Numbered from the stretch's first letter, positions 5,835 through 13,862 are shown. The stretch is 15,182 bases of DNA from JAXFQS01 sp034178815 (GCA_034178815.1 JAXFQS010000113.1:1-15182), one strand, 5' to 3'. Translations and numbers: made by a program. Notes: generated by a model not told the origin, from the letters alone.

Positions 5835-6428
5835 ATGAAGCTGATCGTGGGACTCGGCAATCCCGGTCGCGACTACCAGGGCACCCCGCACAACATCGGA
5901 TTCGATGTCGCCGACGCCCTGCTCGCCCAGACCGGTGGCTCCTGGAAAGAGGAGCGCCGCTGGAATGCCAAGATCGCCAAGACCACACTCGGCTCAAGCC
6001 CCGTTCTGCTGCTCGAACCCCAGACCTTTATGAACCTCAGCGGCCAAAGCGTCGCGCCTGTCGCGCACTACTTCGGGATTGCCCCCGAAGCGATGCTCGT
6101 CGTCTCCGATGATGCCGACCTACCCCTCGGGCGGATTCGGCTTCGTCCCGAAGGCGGCACCGGCGGACACAAGGGATTGGCCTCGATTGCCGAATCCCTC
6201 GGCACCGGCGGCTTTGCGCGGCTACGCATCGGCATCGGCCGGAGCGGGTTCGGAAAGCCCCTCAGGGACTTTGTTCTGGCCAAGTTCCCCCAGGAACTGC
6301 GCGAGCAGGTTTCACAGACGGTCGCCCAAGCCGTGCTGGCGGCGCAAGAGTGGGTCTCCAACGGAATCAACGAGGCGATGAACCGGTTCAACTCCGTATT
6401 GCCTCCCGCACAAGAGAAAACGACATGA
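5835..6428 (+). CDS. pth: Peptidyl-tRNA hydrolase
   Basis: Pth cleaves peptidyl-tRNA released by drop-off and recycles the tRNA in the cytosol. The 197-residue length is typical. Motifs are the start MKLIVGLGNPG, the catalytic histidine in PHNIGFDV (His19), MNLSGQSV (Asn67), SDDADLPLG (catalytic Asp92) and GGTGGHKGLASI (108-118). In the last motif the commonly conserved Asn after GGH is Lys113; such GGHKGL forms occur in nature as far as I recall. Its TGA overlaps the ATG of rpsF as ATGA (6425-6428), suggesting translational coupling. No clear ribosome binding site precedes the ATG. Confidence 0.96.
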   Translation: MKLIVGLGNPGRDYQGTPHNIGFDVADALLAQTGGSWKEERRWNAKIAKTTLGSSPVLLLEPQTFMNLSGQSVAPVAHYFGIAPEAMLVVSDDADLPLGRIRLRPEGGTGGHKGLASIAESLGTGGFARLRIGIGRSGFGKPLRDFVLAKFPQELREQVSQTVAQAVLAAQEWVSNGINEAMNRFNSVLPPAQEKTT

Positions 6429-6829
6429 AGAAATACGATGGCATCTACATCTTCGCCCCCTCGGCGAAGGACAATGTTCTCGATACGCTCATCGAGAAGA
6501 TGAAAGAGGAAATCACCCGCCTCGGCGGCGCCATCCTCGACATCGCGCAGGAGGGCCGCAAGACTTTCGCCCGCCCGATGCAGAAGCGCGACAGCGGCGT
6601 CTATGTCCGCATCCGCTTCGAACTCGACCCCGCGCAGGTCTCCACCTTGGTCAACCGTGCGCACTTGATCGACGAACTCTTCCGCCTGCAGGTGCTGGCG
6701 GTCGACGAGCGTCTTGAGTCGATTATTGCGCGCCAGAACGAGGCCCGCAGGCTTCGTGAGGCCGCCAAGGCTGAAGCCGTAGCGGCTGCCGCCGAGGCCG
6801 AAGCCGCCGAACAGGCTGTCGAGGGCTGA
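6425..6829 (+). CDS. rpsF: 30S ribosomal protein bS6
   Basis: bS6 binds with bS18 on the platform of the small subunit. The 134-residue protein starts MKKYDGIYIFAPSA, contains TRLGGAILDIAQEGRKTFARP and YVRIRFELDPAQV, and ends in an Ala/Glu-rich tail (about 108-134). I chose ATG 6425 rather than an upstream in-frame ATG at 6350 because the family sequence begins here and the four-base overlap with pth is a standard coupling arrangement. Overlap with pth leaves no room for a separate S6:S18-binding leader directly upstream, so any such regulation would need a site inside pth. Confidence 0.95.
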   Translation: MKKYDGIYIFAPSAKDNVLDTLIEKMKEEITRLGGAILDIAQEGRKTFARPMQKRDSGVYVRIRFELDPAQVSTLVNRAHLIDELFRLQVLAVDERLESIIARQNEARRLREAAKAEAVAAAAEAEAAEQAVEG

Positions 6830-6852
6830 ACTTCCTCCCGGAAGATCGCAAC

Positions 6853-7332
6853 ATGGGTTCATTCAACAAAGTCATTCTGGCCGGAAACCTGACGCGCGAT
6901 CCTGTCGTGCGGATGGCCGGCTCGACCGGCTTGAAGGTGGCCGACTTGGGGTTGGCCGTCTCCGAACGGTTCCGTGACAGGCAGTCGGGCGAGGTCAAGG
7001 AGTCGACCTGCTTCGTCGATCTGTCGGTCTGGGGCAAGAACGCCGAAATCGCCGAGAGGTATCTCCGCAAGGGGCGGAATGTGCTTGTCGAGGGGCGTTT
7101 GCAGAATGACGAGTGGACCACGGAGAAGGGGGAGAAGCGTTCCCGCCTGCGGGTTCGGGCTGACCGGTTGGTGATGCTGGGGGCTGCCGCAGGCAGTGCA
7201 GGGGTGGCGCCGGGCGCCGCGTCTGCCGGGCTCCAGCCGTCCCAACCGGGGCGTTCGGAGAGTTTCTCATCCGCTGTTCCGCCCTCGCCGGATGCAAGTT
7301 CGGACGAGGATGGCGAGGATCTTCCTTTCTGA
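6853..7332 (+). CDS. ssb: Single-stranded DNA-binding protein
   Basis: SSB coats single-stranded DNA in replication and repair. The 159-residue protein has the OB fold in residues 1-112 (MGSFNKVILAGNLTRDP, TCFVDLSVWGKNAE, GRNVLVEGRLQNDEW, RLRVRADRLVML). A flexible Ala/Gly/Pro/Ser linker follows, then the acidic tip DEDGEDLPF, the docking peptide for partner proteins. A GGAAG motif lies upstream of the ATG. Its place between rpsF and rpsR is the classical bacterial order. Confidence 0.97.
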   Translation: MGSFNKVILAGNLTRDPVVRMAGSTGLKVADLGLAVSERFRDRQSGEVKESTCFVDLSVWGKNAEIAERYLRKGRNVLVEGRLQNDEWTTEKGEKRSRLRVRADRLVMLGAAAGSAGVAPGAASAGLQPSQPGRSESFSSAVPPSPDASSDEDGEDLPF

Positions 7333-7358
7333 GTTATCCAAGAGAAAGAGTGTAGAAA

Positions 7359-7604
7359 ATGGCTTTCAAGAAGAACGACAAAGGCGCCAAGCGCCGTCCC
7401 CGTCGCAACGACCAGTCGCAGAAGCGCGCTCCGGCGATGCAGACCAACGAGTTGGTGGACATCAATGACATTGAGTTTCTGCGCCGTTTCGTGACGGACT
7501 TTGGCAAGATTGTTCCGGCACGCGTCTCGGGCGTGACGGCGCATCAGCAGCGCCAGATCAAGAAGGGTGTCCGCCGAGCCCGCAATATGGGGCTGTTGGC
7601 CTAG
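7359..7604 (+). CDS. rpsR: 30S ribosomal protein bS18
   Basis: bS18 is the partner of bS6 on the 30S platform. The 81-residue protein has a basic N-terminus (FKKNDKGAKRRPRR) and the conserved core VDINDIEFLRRFVTDFGKI followed by PARVSGVTAHQQRQIKKGVR and the RARNMGLLA end. It lies 26 bases after ssb and 21 before rplI. The purine-rich AGAAAGAG upstream may serve as a weak ribosome binding site. Confidence 0.96.
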   Translation: MAFKKNDKGAKRRPRRNDQSQKRAPAMQTNELVDINDIEFLRRFVTDFGKIVPARVSGVTAHQQRQIKKGVRRARNMGLLA

Positions 7605-7625
7605 TCACCGAAAGGATTCACCATC

Positions 7626-8078
7626 ATGGCTATTGAAGTCCTCCTGATGAACGATGTCCAGCACTTGGGGCTGGCAGGCGATGTGAAGACCGTCAAGGAC
7701 GGCTATGCGCGGAATTATCTTTTCCCGCAGGGGCTGGCCGAGCCGGTGACGAAGAATGCGCTGCGCAAGCTCGAAAAGCTCCGCAAGGAGCGTGAGGAGT
7801 TGGCGCGTCAGCGCAAGGCCGAGGCAACGGAGAAGGCCGCGAAGCTTTCGGGCAAGGCGGTGACGATCCGGGCTCGCACGACGGACGGGACGAAGCTCTA
7901 CGGTTCGGTGGGTGTCGCGGAAATCGTGGCGGCGCTGGCCGAGGAGAAGGTCGATGTGGCGGCTTCGCAGGTCCAGTTGGCCGAGCCGATCAAGGAGACG
8001 GGCGACACGGATGTCGTGATCAAGCTCTTCCCCGAGGTCGAGGCGACGGTCAAGGTCTGGGTCGTGGCGGAGTCCTAA
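7626..8078 (+). CDS. rplI: 50S ribosomal protein bL9
   Basis: bL9 is the two-domain protein extending from the base of the L1 stalk. The 150-residue protein has the N-terminal domain signature MAIEVLLMNDVQHLGLAGDV and KDGYARNYLFPQGLA (residues 24-38), a long connecting helix rich in Lys/Glu/Arg (about 44-78), and the C-terminal domain with LYGSVGVAEI (96-105). AAAGGA lies about ten bases before the ATG. It lies 18 bases upstream of dnaB, as in many bacteria. Confidence 0.97.
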   Translation: MAIEVLLMNDVQHLGLAGDVKTVKDGYARNYLFPQGLAEPVTKNALRKLEKLRKEREELARQRKAEATEKAAKLSGKAVTIRARTTDGTKLYGSVGVAEIVAALAEEKVDVAASQVQLAEPIKETGDTDVVIKLFPEVEATVKVWVVAES

Positions 8079-8096
8079 TCCGGGCGTACGCCGCAC

Positions 8097-9530
8097 ATGC
8101 CGCGCAAGGCGAAGAAGAGCGAGGTTTCTGCCGGGGAGTCTGTCTTGCGGACTCCGCCGCAGGATCTCAATGCTGAGCGCGGTCTTTTGGGGTCCATCCT
8201 CCTCGATTCCACGAGGGTGATGGACCTCTGCCTTTCGATGCGGATGACGCCGGAGGTTTTCTACGATCCGGCGCACCAGGTTGTCTTCCGGGCGATGGCG
8301 GAGATGGTCAATTCGCTCAAGGCGATTGACGCGATTACGCTGGCGCAGCATCTGCAGGCGGGGGGGGATCTGGAGCGCGTGGGGGGGATTCCGTTTCTCG
8401 AAGAGGTGATGCGTGCGACGCCGACGGCGGCGCATGCGCAGTACTACCGGGACATTGTCTACCAGAAGTTTTTGCTGCGGCAGATTCTGCTGGCGGCGTC
8501 GGAGACGCAGGAGCGCTGCTACGCGGGGGCGGAGAGCGTGGATGTGATTCTGGGCTGGGCGGAACAGCGGTTTTTGGATTTGAACGGGACTTCTTCGGGG
8601 CGGGACTGTTCGTGGAAGAGTTCGATTGAGTTGACGGTTTCGCAAATCGAGCAGCAGTTGCGGAATCCGGACGGCGGGTTGACGGGGCTTCCGAGCGGGT
8701 TGGCGAATCTCGACCGGATGATTCACGGGTTGCGCAAGCAGGAGATGATTGTGCTGGCGGCGCGCCCTTCCCAGGGGAAGACCTCTCTGGCGATGAACAT
8801 TGCCGAGTGCGTGGCGCTCGGGCGGCGGATTGACAACGAGCCGTTCCCTGGTGCCTACGCTGGGCTCCATCCGGTAGGCGTCTTTAGCTGCGAGATGAAC
8901 CAACAATCGCTGGCCAAGCGTATGTTGGCGGGGGTCTCGGGGATTCCTATGAACAGTCTCGGGGGGCGGGCAATCGATCCTCAAGAGATTATCCGGCGGC
9001 TGACGACGGGGGCGAGCATCATCGGGAGGGCGCCCATCTTTGTCGACGATGCCTCGGATTTGGATGTGATGGATTTGCGCGCGCGGGCCCGGCGCATGAA
9101 AAAGCAGCACCATATCGAGTTGCTCGTCATCGACTATTTGCAACTGCTGAGCCACCGCGAGTACGCCAAGCAGGGCCGCCAGATTGAGGTCTCCAAGGTC
9201 TCCAGCAACATTAAGGCGATGGCCAAGGAACTCGACATTCCCGTGCTCGTGCTCTCCCAGCTCAGCCGCAACACCGAGCAGCATGGCGACAAGAACGCCA
9301 TTCCGAAACTTTCCGACTTGCGCGACTCTGGCGCCATTGAGCAGGATGCCGATGTCGTGCTGATGCTCCGCCGCCCCTGCAAATATCCCGGCAGCGACGG
9401 CTACGAAGACAAAGACCTCGCCATCGTCGATGTCGCCAAGCAGCGCAACGGCCAAACCGGCGAGGTTCGGCTCAACTTCAACGGCGAATTCACCCGTTTC
9501 TCCGATCGCCACGACCCCGTGGCAGGCTAA
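8097..9530 (+). CDS. dnaB: Replicative DNA helicase DnaB
   Basis: DnaB is the hexameric 5'-3' helicase that unwinds DNA at the fork. The 477-residue protein has the N-terminal domain (about 20-130: PQDLNAERGLLGSILLD) and the RecA-like ATPase: Walker A ARPSQGKT (222-229), FSCEMN (263-268), Walker B LLVIDYLQLL (342-351), VLVLSQLSRNTE (383-394), LSDLRDSGAIEQDADVVLML (405-424) and the C-terminal KQRNGQTG (448-455). About 15 extra residues (241-258) follow Walker A compared with the common form. No intein is present. There is no obvious Shine-Dalgarno sequence. Synonymous third bases are G-rich in roughly the first two thirds and shift towards C after about 9100. Confidence 0.97.
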   Translation: MPRKAKKSEVSAGESVLRTPPQDLNAERGLLGSILLDSTRVMDLCLSMRMTPEVFYDPAHQVVFRAMAEMVNSLKAIDAITLAQHLQAGGDLERVGGIPFLEEVMRATPTAAHAQYYRDIVYQKFLLRQILLAASETQERCYAGAESVDVILGWAEQRFLDLNGTSSGRDCSWKSSIELTVSQIEQQLRNPDGGLTGLPSGLANLDRMIHGLRKQEMIVLAARPSQGKTSLAMNIAECVALGRRIDNEPFPGAYAGLHPVGVFSCEMNQQSLAKRMLAGVSGIPMNSLGGRAIDPQEIIRRLTTGASIIGRAPIFVDDASDLDVMDLRARARRMKKQHHIELLVIDYLQLLSHREYAKQGRQIEVSKVSSNIKAMAKELDIPVLVLSQLSRNTEQHGDKNAIPKLSDLRDSGAIEQDADVVLMLRRPCKYPGSDGYEDKDLAIVDVAKQRNGQTGEVRLNFNGEFTRFSDRHDPVAG

Positions 9531-9542
9531 CCCTTTCCTACT

Positions 9543-11861
9543 ATGAAAAAGTCCCTCTTTCTCATCCTGCCCCTCCTGATTGCGGGGGTGCTCCGGGCTG
9601 ACGAAAAGACCGTCTCCAAGGTCACCGTCCAAGCCATCGACGGCTTCCAGGCCGATGTCTCCGATGTCATCTCCTACTGCAATGTCCGGCAGGGGCAGGA
9701 AGTCTCCCAGACCGCCCTCTCCAAGGATGTCCGCGCGCTCCTCGACACCGGGCGGTTCTCCTACGCCTCGGTCGATGTCCTGCCCACCCCAAACGGCGTC
9801 GAAGTCACCTACAAAGTCAAGCGCCGCTACCGCTTTCAGGGGCCTCTGGCCATCCAAGGTTGCGACTACCTGTCCGAAAACAAAATCACCAAACTCACCG
9901 ACCTCAAGGACGGAGACCCCATCGATGAACTGGTTCTGGCCGACAAGGCTGCGACCATCCGCAAGGAGTATGTCAAGAAATACTTCCCCTTCCCGCGCAT
10001 CGGCGTGGAGATGACCAATGTCGACCCCACCAACGGCATCGCAAGCGTCGCCTTCACCATCGAAGAAGGGCCCCGCGCCAAACACAAATCCTACGAATTC
10101 ACCGGCAATGAGCACATCGACGCCAAGGCCCTCCGGGCGACCTTCGGCAGCCGCCCTTGGTGGGATCCGCGTGGCTGGTTTGCCGACACCCCAGTCTCCG
10201 AACAGGAACTTGACGACGCCCGCGTCGAAATCGCCAACCTCTACCGCCAGCAAGGCTACCTCGATGTCACGGTCGGCGAAGCCCGCCTCGAGCAAGTCGA
10301 CAAAGACCACGCCTCCATCTACTACGACATCGTCGAAGGCCCCTGCTACACCATCGACTCCGTAGCCGTTGAGGGCGTCAAACTCTTCCCCGAAACCCAA
10401 GTCACCGAAGCCCTCAGCCTCGCCCAAGGCCAGATTGCCTCCAGCACCGCCGTCGACGCGGCCACCAAGATCATCCGCGACTTCTACGCCTCCCGCGGCT
10501 ATGTCGAGACCCAAGTCCGAACCGACTACGAAGCCGTCGAAGGCGCAACCAACCGCGTCGCCCTGCTCTTCACCGTCCAGGAGAGCGAACAAGTCACCAT
10601 TCGCAACATCGTCCTGCGCGGCAATACCAAAACTAAGGACAAAGTCCTCCGCCGCGAACTGCTCGTCATTCCCGGCCTCGTCGCCAACGATGTGCTTGCC
10701 GAACGGAGTGAGAACCGCCTCAAAAACCTCAACTACTTCTCCACCGTCCGCCACTACTATGTCCCTACTGGAGAGAAAGGCGAGCGCGACCTCGTCTTCG
10801 ATGTCGAAGAGCAACGCACCGGCAACTTTATGATTGGTGTCGGCTTCTCCAGCATCGACAGCGTCGTAGGCTACTTCGAGATCCGGCAGTCCAACTTCGA
10901 CCTCTTCAACTGGCCCAACTTCACCGGCGGCGGCCAGAAAGCGCGATTGGGCGTCGAATACGGCGACCGGCGCCAAACCGTCGAAACCCAATGGACAGAA
11001 CCCTGGCTCTTCAACCGCCCCTTGGCGCTGAATGTTGAGCTCTACCGCCGCATGCGCTGGTTCGACCAGTATGACGAGATCCGCACCGGCGGCGGCGTGG
11101 GTATCTCCTACCCCATCGCGCTCGGACGCCTCGGGCTGATGCACACGCTCGAATACATCGACTACGATGACGAGGACGACGGCCCCTACTTCCTCGACCC
11201 CGACCAGAACAAACCCTTTGCCTACGGTACCAGCGATGACAAGGGGCTTTCCAGCCGCTCACGCCTCTATTGGCACCTCGACCGCCGCAACCGCGCCTTC
11301 GTTCCTACCGCCGGCTACCGCATCAACATCTTTGCCGAAGGTCAGGGCGATGTCACCGGATCGGAGTGGAACACCTACGCACTCGGAGCCAACTACACCC
11401 ACTGGGTGACCTGCCCCTTCAAGACAGTCTTGATGTGGCGCCTGCGCTACGAAACCGTCGACAGTTATGGATCCACCGACGAAGTTCCCCTCCACGCCCG
11501 CTACTTCATCGGCGGCGGGCGCACGGTTCGCGGCTTCGAATACCGCGGGCTTGGGCCAAAACTCTACAACGACGCCGGGCGTAAGACCGACGATCCCTAT
11601 GGCGGGCAGACGATGGCCGTCGCGACGCTCGAGTACACCATCCCTCTCTTCGAAGCCGTTCGCTTCGCCATCTTCACGGACATTGGCTGCCTGGGCGCCG
11701 ACTTCGGGGATCCCGACTTCGACAACATCTACGCGACGGTCGGTTGCGGTCTGCGCATCGACATTCCCGGCTTCCCGATTCGCCTCGATGTGGCGGTCCC
11801 CTACAGCAATCCTGACGACTCGGAGGAGGAAGTCTTCTCCTTCTGGATTGGCTTCGACTGA
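9543..11861 (+). CDS. bamA: Outer-membrane protein assembly factor BamA
   Basis: BamA folds and inserts beta-barrel proteins into the outer membrane. The 772-residue protein has a signal peptide (1-19, MKKSLFLILPLLIAGVLRA). About five POTRA-like domains follow (roughly 24-95, 96-177, 180-268, 270-347, 350-424), each showing the pattern of a strand, two helices and strands (for example EFTGNEHIDAKAL, NLYRQQGYLD, FYASRGYVE, LRGNTKTKDKVLRREL). The C-terminal 16-strand barrel (about 425-772) carries the lid-loop motif VRGF at 662-665 in GGGRTVRGFEYRGLGP. The last residues FSFWIGFD put an Asp after the usual terminal aromatic. It begins 12 bases after dnaB and precedes skp by 20 bases, the normal BamA-Skp partnership. 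No clear ribosome binding site is seen. Confidence 0.95.
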   Translation: MKKSLFLILPLLIAGVLRADEKTVSKVTVQAIDGFQADVSDVISYCNVRQGQEVSQTALSKDVRALLDTGRFSYASVDVLPTPNGVEVTYKVKRRYRFQGPLAIQGCDYLSENKITKLTDLKDGDPIDELVLADKAATIRKEYVKKYFPFPRIGVEMTNVDPTNGIASVAFTIEEGPRAKHKSYEFTGNEHIDAKALRATFGSRPWWDPRGWFADTPVSEQELDDARVEIANLYRQQGYLDVTVGEARLEQVDKDHASIYYDIVEGPCYTIDSVAVEGVKLFPETQVTEALSLAQGQIASSTAVDAATKIIRDFYASRGYVETQVRTDYEAVEGATNRVALLFTVQESEQVTIRNIVLRGNTKTKDKVLRRELLVIPGLVANDVLAERSENRLKNLNYFSTVRHYYVPTGEKGERDLVFDVEEQRTGNFMIGVGFSSIDSVVGYFEIRQSNFDLFNWPNFTGGGQKARLGVEYGDRRQTVETQWTEPWLFNRPLALNVELYRRMRWFDQYDEIRTGGGVGISYPIALGRLGLMHTLEYIDYDDEDDGPYFLDPDQNKPFAYGTSDDKGLSSRSRLYWHLDRRNRAFVPTAGYRINIFAEGQGDVTGSEWNTYALGANYTHWVTCPFKTVLMWRLRYETVDSYGSTDEVPLHARYFIGGGRTVRGFEYRGLGPKLYNDAGRKTDDPYGGQTMAVATLEYTIPLFEAVRFAIFTDIGCLGADFGDPDFDNIYATVGCGLRIDIPGFPIRLDVAVPYSNPDDSEEEVFSFWIGFD

Positions 11862-11881
11862 TTTTGAGAAAGGCTACTGTT

Positions 11882-12469
11882 ATGAAACATCTGTTGCTGG
11901 CTCTGGCGCTCTTGGCCGCCGGGGCCGTATCCGCCGGAAAACTCGGCGTGGTTGAAATGGACATTCTGCTGCGGCTCCATCCGAACACGGTTGCGGATGA
12001 AGCGCTTATGAAGGAGCTGGTCGAACGCCTCGAAGCCGAGCAAGAGAAGGGCAAGGCTCAACTCAAAGAGTTGAACGAGGCTTTCGAGAAGGCCGTAGAG
12101 GCTTACGAAAACCCCTCGTTGTCGGACAAGCAGCGCGCAAAGGCCAAGGCGGACGCCCAGACCCGTCAGCGTGCGCTAATCGAGGCAGACACCGAGTTCC
12201 GCCAGAAACGCGCCCAGCGCCAAAGGGAACTGGCGGAGACGGAATCGACTATGGTCAAGCGCACCACCGACAAACTCCGCGAAATCATCACCGCCTACGC
12301 CAAGGACAATGGCTACGATATGATTTTCGCGGCGAATGTCCTTCCCTACTATTCGCCGGCGGTTGATGTGACGGATGCGATTCTGACAAAGATGGGCATT
12401 GACCCGGCCAAGCGTAAGGAACTGGCGAGGAAACTCAACGCCAAGACAGATACCCGGAAGGAGAAATAG
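11882..12469 (+). CDS. skp: OmpH/Skp-family periplasmic chaperone
   Basis: Skp-like chaperones hold unfolded outer-membrane proteins in the periplasm for BamA. The 195-residue protein has a signal peptide (MKHLLLALALLAAGAVSA, likely cut after residue 18). The short strand KLGVVEMDILL follows, where the family has a KIGYVD-like start. Then come long charged helices rich in Lys/Glu/Gln (about 40-135) that would form the tentacles, and a C-terminal YDMIFAANVLPYYSPAVDVT strand region. ATG 11882 was chosen because AGAAAGG lies 8 bases upstream and it begins the signal peptide. Directly downstream of bamA and 2 bases before hisI. Confidence 0.9.
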   Translation: MKHLLLALALLAAGAVSAGKLGVVEMDILLRLHPNTVADEALMKELVERLEAEQEKGKAQLKELNEAFEKAVEAYENPSLSDKQRAKAKADAQTRQRALIEADTEFRQKRAQRQRELAETESTMVKRTTDKLREIITAYAKDNGYDMIFAANVLPYYSPAVDVTDAILTKMGIDPAKRKELARKLNAKTDTRKEK

Positions 12470-12471
12470 AT

Positions 12472-12894
12472 ATGGGACAGCTTGAGGAGTCAAACGAACT
12501 TCAACTCGACTTCACGAAGATCGCAAAGGTCGCCGGGCAGATTCTGCAGGACGGTGACCATGTGATTCCCGTGGCGGTTCAGAATGCCGACACGAAGGAG
12601 GTCATTCTGGTGGCTTACACCAACCGTCAGGCAATGGAACAGGCGTTCCGCGAGCGGATGCTGGTGCTGTGGAGTACCTCGCGCCACTGTCTCTGGGAAA
12701 AGGGGAAGACTTCGGGGGAGACCTTCGATTTGCTGGAGGCACGGGTGAACTGCGAGCAGAACTCTCTGCTCTACATTGTCCGTCCGCGGCGCGGCGGCAT
12801 CTGCCACACGAAAAACCGGGCTGGAGAGCCGCGCAACTGCTACTATCGGCGGATTGATTTCGATACGCAGGCGTTGACGAATCTTGACCCGTAA
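12472..12894 (+). CDS. hisI: Phosphoribosyl-AMP cyclohydrolase, divergent metal-site residues
   Basis: HisI opens the adenine ring of phosphoribosyl-AMP in histidine synthesis, in the cytosol. The 140-residue protein has VILVAYTNRQAMEQAF (44-59), LWSTSRHCLWEKGKTSGETF (66-85) and the cysteines used for zinc: Cys94, Cys111 in ICHTK and Cys123 in RNCYYRRI. The usual DCDxD magnesium motif is here NCEQN (93-97), with Asp changed to Asn, Glu and Asn. The segment between the last two cysteines is longer than in E. coli-like HisI. There is no fused HisE domain. A strong GGAAGGAG site precedes the ATG. It lies between skp and a secreted protein, away from other his genes in this window. Family assignment is secure; ability to use the canonical metals is open. 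Confidence 0.88.
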   Translation: MGQLEESNELQLDFTKIAKVAGQILQDGDHVIPVAVQNADTKEVILVAYTNRQAMEQAFRERMLVLWSTSRHCLWEKGKTSGETFDLLEARVNCEQNSLLYIVRPRRGGICHTKNRAGEPRNCYYRRIDFDTQALTNLDP

Positions 12895-12906
12895 GGGGAG
12901 GTTGGC

Positions 12907-13584
12907 GTGCGTTTTGTAGGGTGGGTTGCGCTGCTCTTCGCCGTGTCGACGGGTTGGTCGGCGACGGTCTCTTGGGAGGCTGTCAAGGCCATCTCGGGCG
13001 AGTCGGATGTGGTGACGGAGGGTCGAAGGGTTGTTGCGGTCGGGTTTGCCGGTTCCAAGGGCGAATCGACTTTGAACGGCGTGGTATTCTCGGTCGTTTC
13101 CTCTCTCTCGCGCTTGCCTGAAGGGGTTGCCAAGGGTGGCTCTTTTGACTCTTCACTCACGGTTTCCAATCGGGGAGTGCCTCCCTTCTCGAACTTGCCG
13201 ACGGCCTATCAGGCGATCCTCAAATATTCGCTTTGCACGGGAGGTTCAACGGGTATCGGGACGCTGACTTTCTCCAATCTGACGCCGGGGAAGGCGTACC
13301 TGGTTCAGTTGTGGGTCAACGACTCGTACGATGAGAAGGCGCCGTCGCGCAGTACACTGGTGGCGGACAATGATGGGATGGGTTCGGCGGTGGCTTTGGT
13401 GCACAGTCATGCCGCTTCGGGGAGTTCGGGCGGGGTTGGCTCGCATGTGGTGGGGCGGTTTACGGCGGATGGGGAGTCGCAGACTTTTTATGTGAAGGGG
13501 AAGTCGTCGAAGGCCTATCTTTCGGCGTTTCAATTGCGCAGTCTGTCGTCCGCTTCTAGCCCGACCTATATCTTTTTCAACTGA
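12907..13584 (+). CDS. Small secreted protein with a single beta-sandwich-like domain
   Basis: The start is GTG 12907, supported by a strong AAGGGGAGG site seven bases upstream and by the signal peptide it opens (MRFVGWVALLFAVSTGWSA, cut near residue 19). The 225-residue product has no catalytic motif I recognise. Its core, with VVAVGFAG (42-49), TLNGVVF (55-61), LTFSNLTPGKAYLVQLWVND (120-139), STLVADNDG (149-157), GRFTADGESQTFYVKG (183-198) and AYLSAFQLR (203-211), resembles the carbohydrate-binding-like beta-sandwich found as a module in many secreted Verrucomicrobiota-type proteins. Here it stands alone and complete, ending shortly after the last strand with Tyr-Ile-Phe-Phe-Asn. It is probably exported to the periplasm or outside. 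It is the last gene of the long operon, 12 bases after hisI. Function unknown. Confidence 0.75.
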   Translation: MRFVGWVALLFAVSTGWSATVSWEAVKAISGESDVVTEGRRVVAVGFAGSKGESTLNGVVFSVVSSLSRLPEGVAKGGSFDSSLTVSNRGVPPFSNLPTAYQAILKYSLCTGGSTGIGTLTFSNLTPGKAYLVQLWVNDSYDEKAPSRSTLVADNDGMGSAVALVHSHAASGSSGGVGSHVVGRFTADGESQTFYVKGKSSKAYLSAFQLRSLSSASSPTYIFFN

Positions 13585-13653
13585 TTGTTTGGAGCGTTCC
13601 GCAACTGGATTTTGGCGGAGGGGATTGGTCTGGCGGGTCGGGGGGGACTGGGG

Positions 13654-13862
13654 CTAGGGGCTGAGTTGCGGGAGGTCGAACCAGTTGAAGCGATTGGTCT
13701 CGTTTCCAAAGCGCCAAATTTTTGGGGTCGGGGTATGGAACCAGTCGATTGGTTCGGCTGTCGGGCAGGGAATCGAGGCTAGGCGGAAGGCTTCTGCAAG
13801 GGCTTTCCAGACTTCGGGGGTTGCCTAACTGGCATTTCCAGGAGATGAAGAGCAGTTTCCAT
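13654..13862 (-). pseudogene. Possible small gene or gene remnant broken at a C5 tract
   Basis: On the minus strand the frame from 13824 to the TAG at 13656-13654 reads like protein: it includes ATPEVWKALAEAFRLASIP, then EPIDWFHTPTPKIWRFGNET and NRFNWFDLPQLSP. It has no start codon and follows an in-frame TAG. One base of extra C in the C5 run at 13820-13816 would join it to an ATG at 13862 encoding METALHLLEMPVRQPP, giving about 69 residues. It may be a degenerate 3' gene fragment, a recoded small gene or chance. No family recognised. Confidence 0.25.

Noticed and set aside
6829..6852. An S6:S18-binding autoregulatory leader in the rpsF region
   Set aside because: rpsF overlaps pth and no bulged CCG hairpin was convincing nearby.
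7605..11144. A very long open frame (about 1,180 codons) on the minus strand opposite rplI, dnaB and bamA
   Set aside because: It is the antisense shadow of three unmistakable plus-strand genes in GC-rich DNA. Its translation is low-complexity and matches nothing recognisable.
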